NCBI GenBank assembly: GCA_030765555.1
Contig: JAVCCI010000050.1
Span: 1 to 14,469, forward strand
Length of the DNA stretch: 14,469 bases
DNA from: Candidatus Kappaea frigidicola
Lineage (GTDB): Bacteria > Omnitrophota > Gorgyraeia > JAGLLT01
Direction: 5' to 3'
Shown: positions 14,355 to 14,469 of the stretch, in pieces
Layout: each line of letters starts with the position of its first letter
How positions within the stretch are numbered: the first letter of the stretch is position 1
The notes under the pieces: generated by a model
Databases searched by the model: none
The model's input: the letters and a program-made list of their open reading frames with translations, nothing else
Told to the model about the DNA's origin: nothing
Made by a program: the position numbers and the translations under genes

Positions 14355-14469
14355 ATGGCAAAGCAAAAATTTGAACGTACAAAGCCACACGTAAACATAG
14401 GAACTATAGGTCACGTCGATCATGGCAAGACAACACTTACATCAGCCATAACTACATATATGGCAACTA
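14355..14469 (+). CDS. tuf: Elongation factor Tu, 5' end only (second tuf copy)
   Basis: 38 complete codons, cut by the window end. They begin MAKQKFERTKPHVNIGTIGH and continue with VDHGKTTLTSAITTYMAT. The P-loop GHVDHGKT (residues 19-26) is the EF-Tu signature and the N-terminus is the standard one. It follows fusA as in the classic rpsL-rpsG-fusA-tuf order, but 141 nt away and with its own promoter, a leader carrying two inverted repeats, and a strong ribosome binding site. The product delivers aminoacyl-tRNA to the ribosome. Confidence 0.97.
   Translation, partial: MAKQKFERTKPHVNIGTIGHVDHGKTTLTSAITTYMAT

Noticed and set aside
1..14469. A hidden novel system, mobile element, CRISPR array or defence gene
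   Set aside because: Coding sequence of known housekeeping genes fills nearly the whole window. No direct-repeat arrays, transposase motifs or unexplained long frames were seen on either strand.

Overview
The window is a dense, one-directional housekeeping block from a bacterium. It runs, all on the plus strand: tuf (3' end only), rpmG, tRNA-Trp(CCA), secE, nusG, rplK, rplA, rplJ, rplL, rpoB, rpoC, rpsL, rpsG, fusA, tuf (5' end only). The DNA is AT-rich throughout and uses the standard bacterial code (TAA, TAG and TGA all end genes; Trp is TGG). RpoB carries a long Lys/Glu-rich insert in the position of the Gram-negative-type insert, and RpoC carries a large insert after the trigger loop. Together with the tuf-rpmG-trnW-secE order and two tuf copies, this points to a diderm, Gram-negative-type lineage rather than Firmicutes or Actinobacteria. 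The flavour resembles deep-branching or uncultured phyla (Omnitrophota- or Elusimicrobiota-like), but that placement is a low-confidence impression.

Region 1 (1-405): the end of EF-Tu, a perfect 10-bp hairpin terminator, the small zinc-ribbon protein L33, then a second hairpin overlapped by a candidate promoter (TTGCAA, 17 bp, TATACG) with a GC-rich discriminator just ahead of the tRNA. Region 2 (406-3508): tRNA-Trp with encoded CCA, then SecE only 10 nt later, NusG, and the L11-L1-L10-L12 stalk genes, tightly packed. L10 has an unusual acidic tail of about 66 residues and L12 an extra charged N-terminus of about 18 residues. Region 3 (3552-11252): rpoB and rpoC, full length with intact active-site and zinc motifs. 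Region 4 (11254-14213): the str cluster rpsL-rpsG-fusA, joined to rpoC with a 1-bp gap, so the rpl/rpo and str clusters read as one unit. Region 5 (14202-14469): a strong promoter (TTGCAA, 17 bp, TATAAT) overlapping the fusA stop, a leader of about 118 nt with two inverted repeats, a strong Shine-Dalgarno, and the start of a second tuf.

Functionally the block supplies the transcription core (beta, beta'), the factor coupling it to ribosomes (NusG), the ribosomal GTPase-centre proteins (L11, L10, L12), the decoding-centre proteins S12 and S7, the two elongation GTPases that use that centre (EF-G, EF-Tu), and the translocon subunit SecE. I saw no mobile element, CRISPR array, defence gene or unknown protein-coding gene, and no gene-free stretch over 300 bases. 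The points worth a second look are the L10/L12 extensions, the tRNA-secE junction, a perfect 20-bp palindrome inside conserved rpoB codons, the tuf leader repeats, and the likelihood that both window edges are assembly breaks in duplicate tuf genes.
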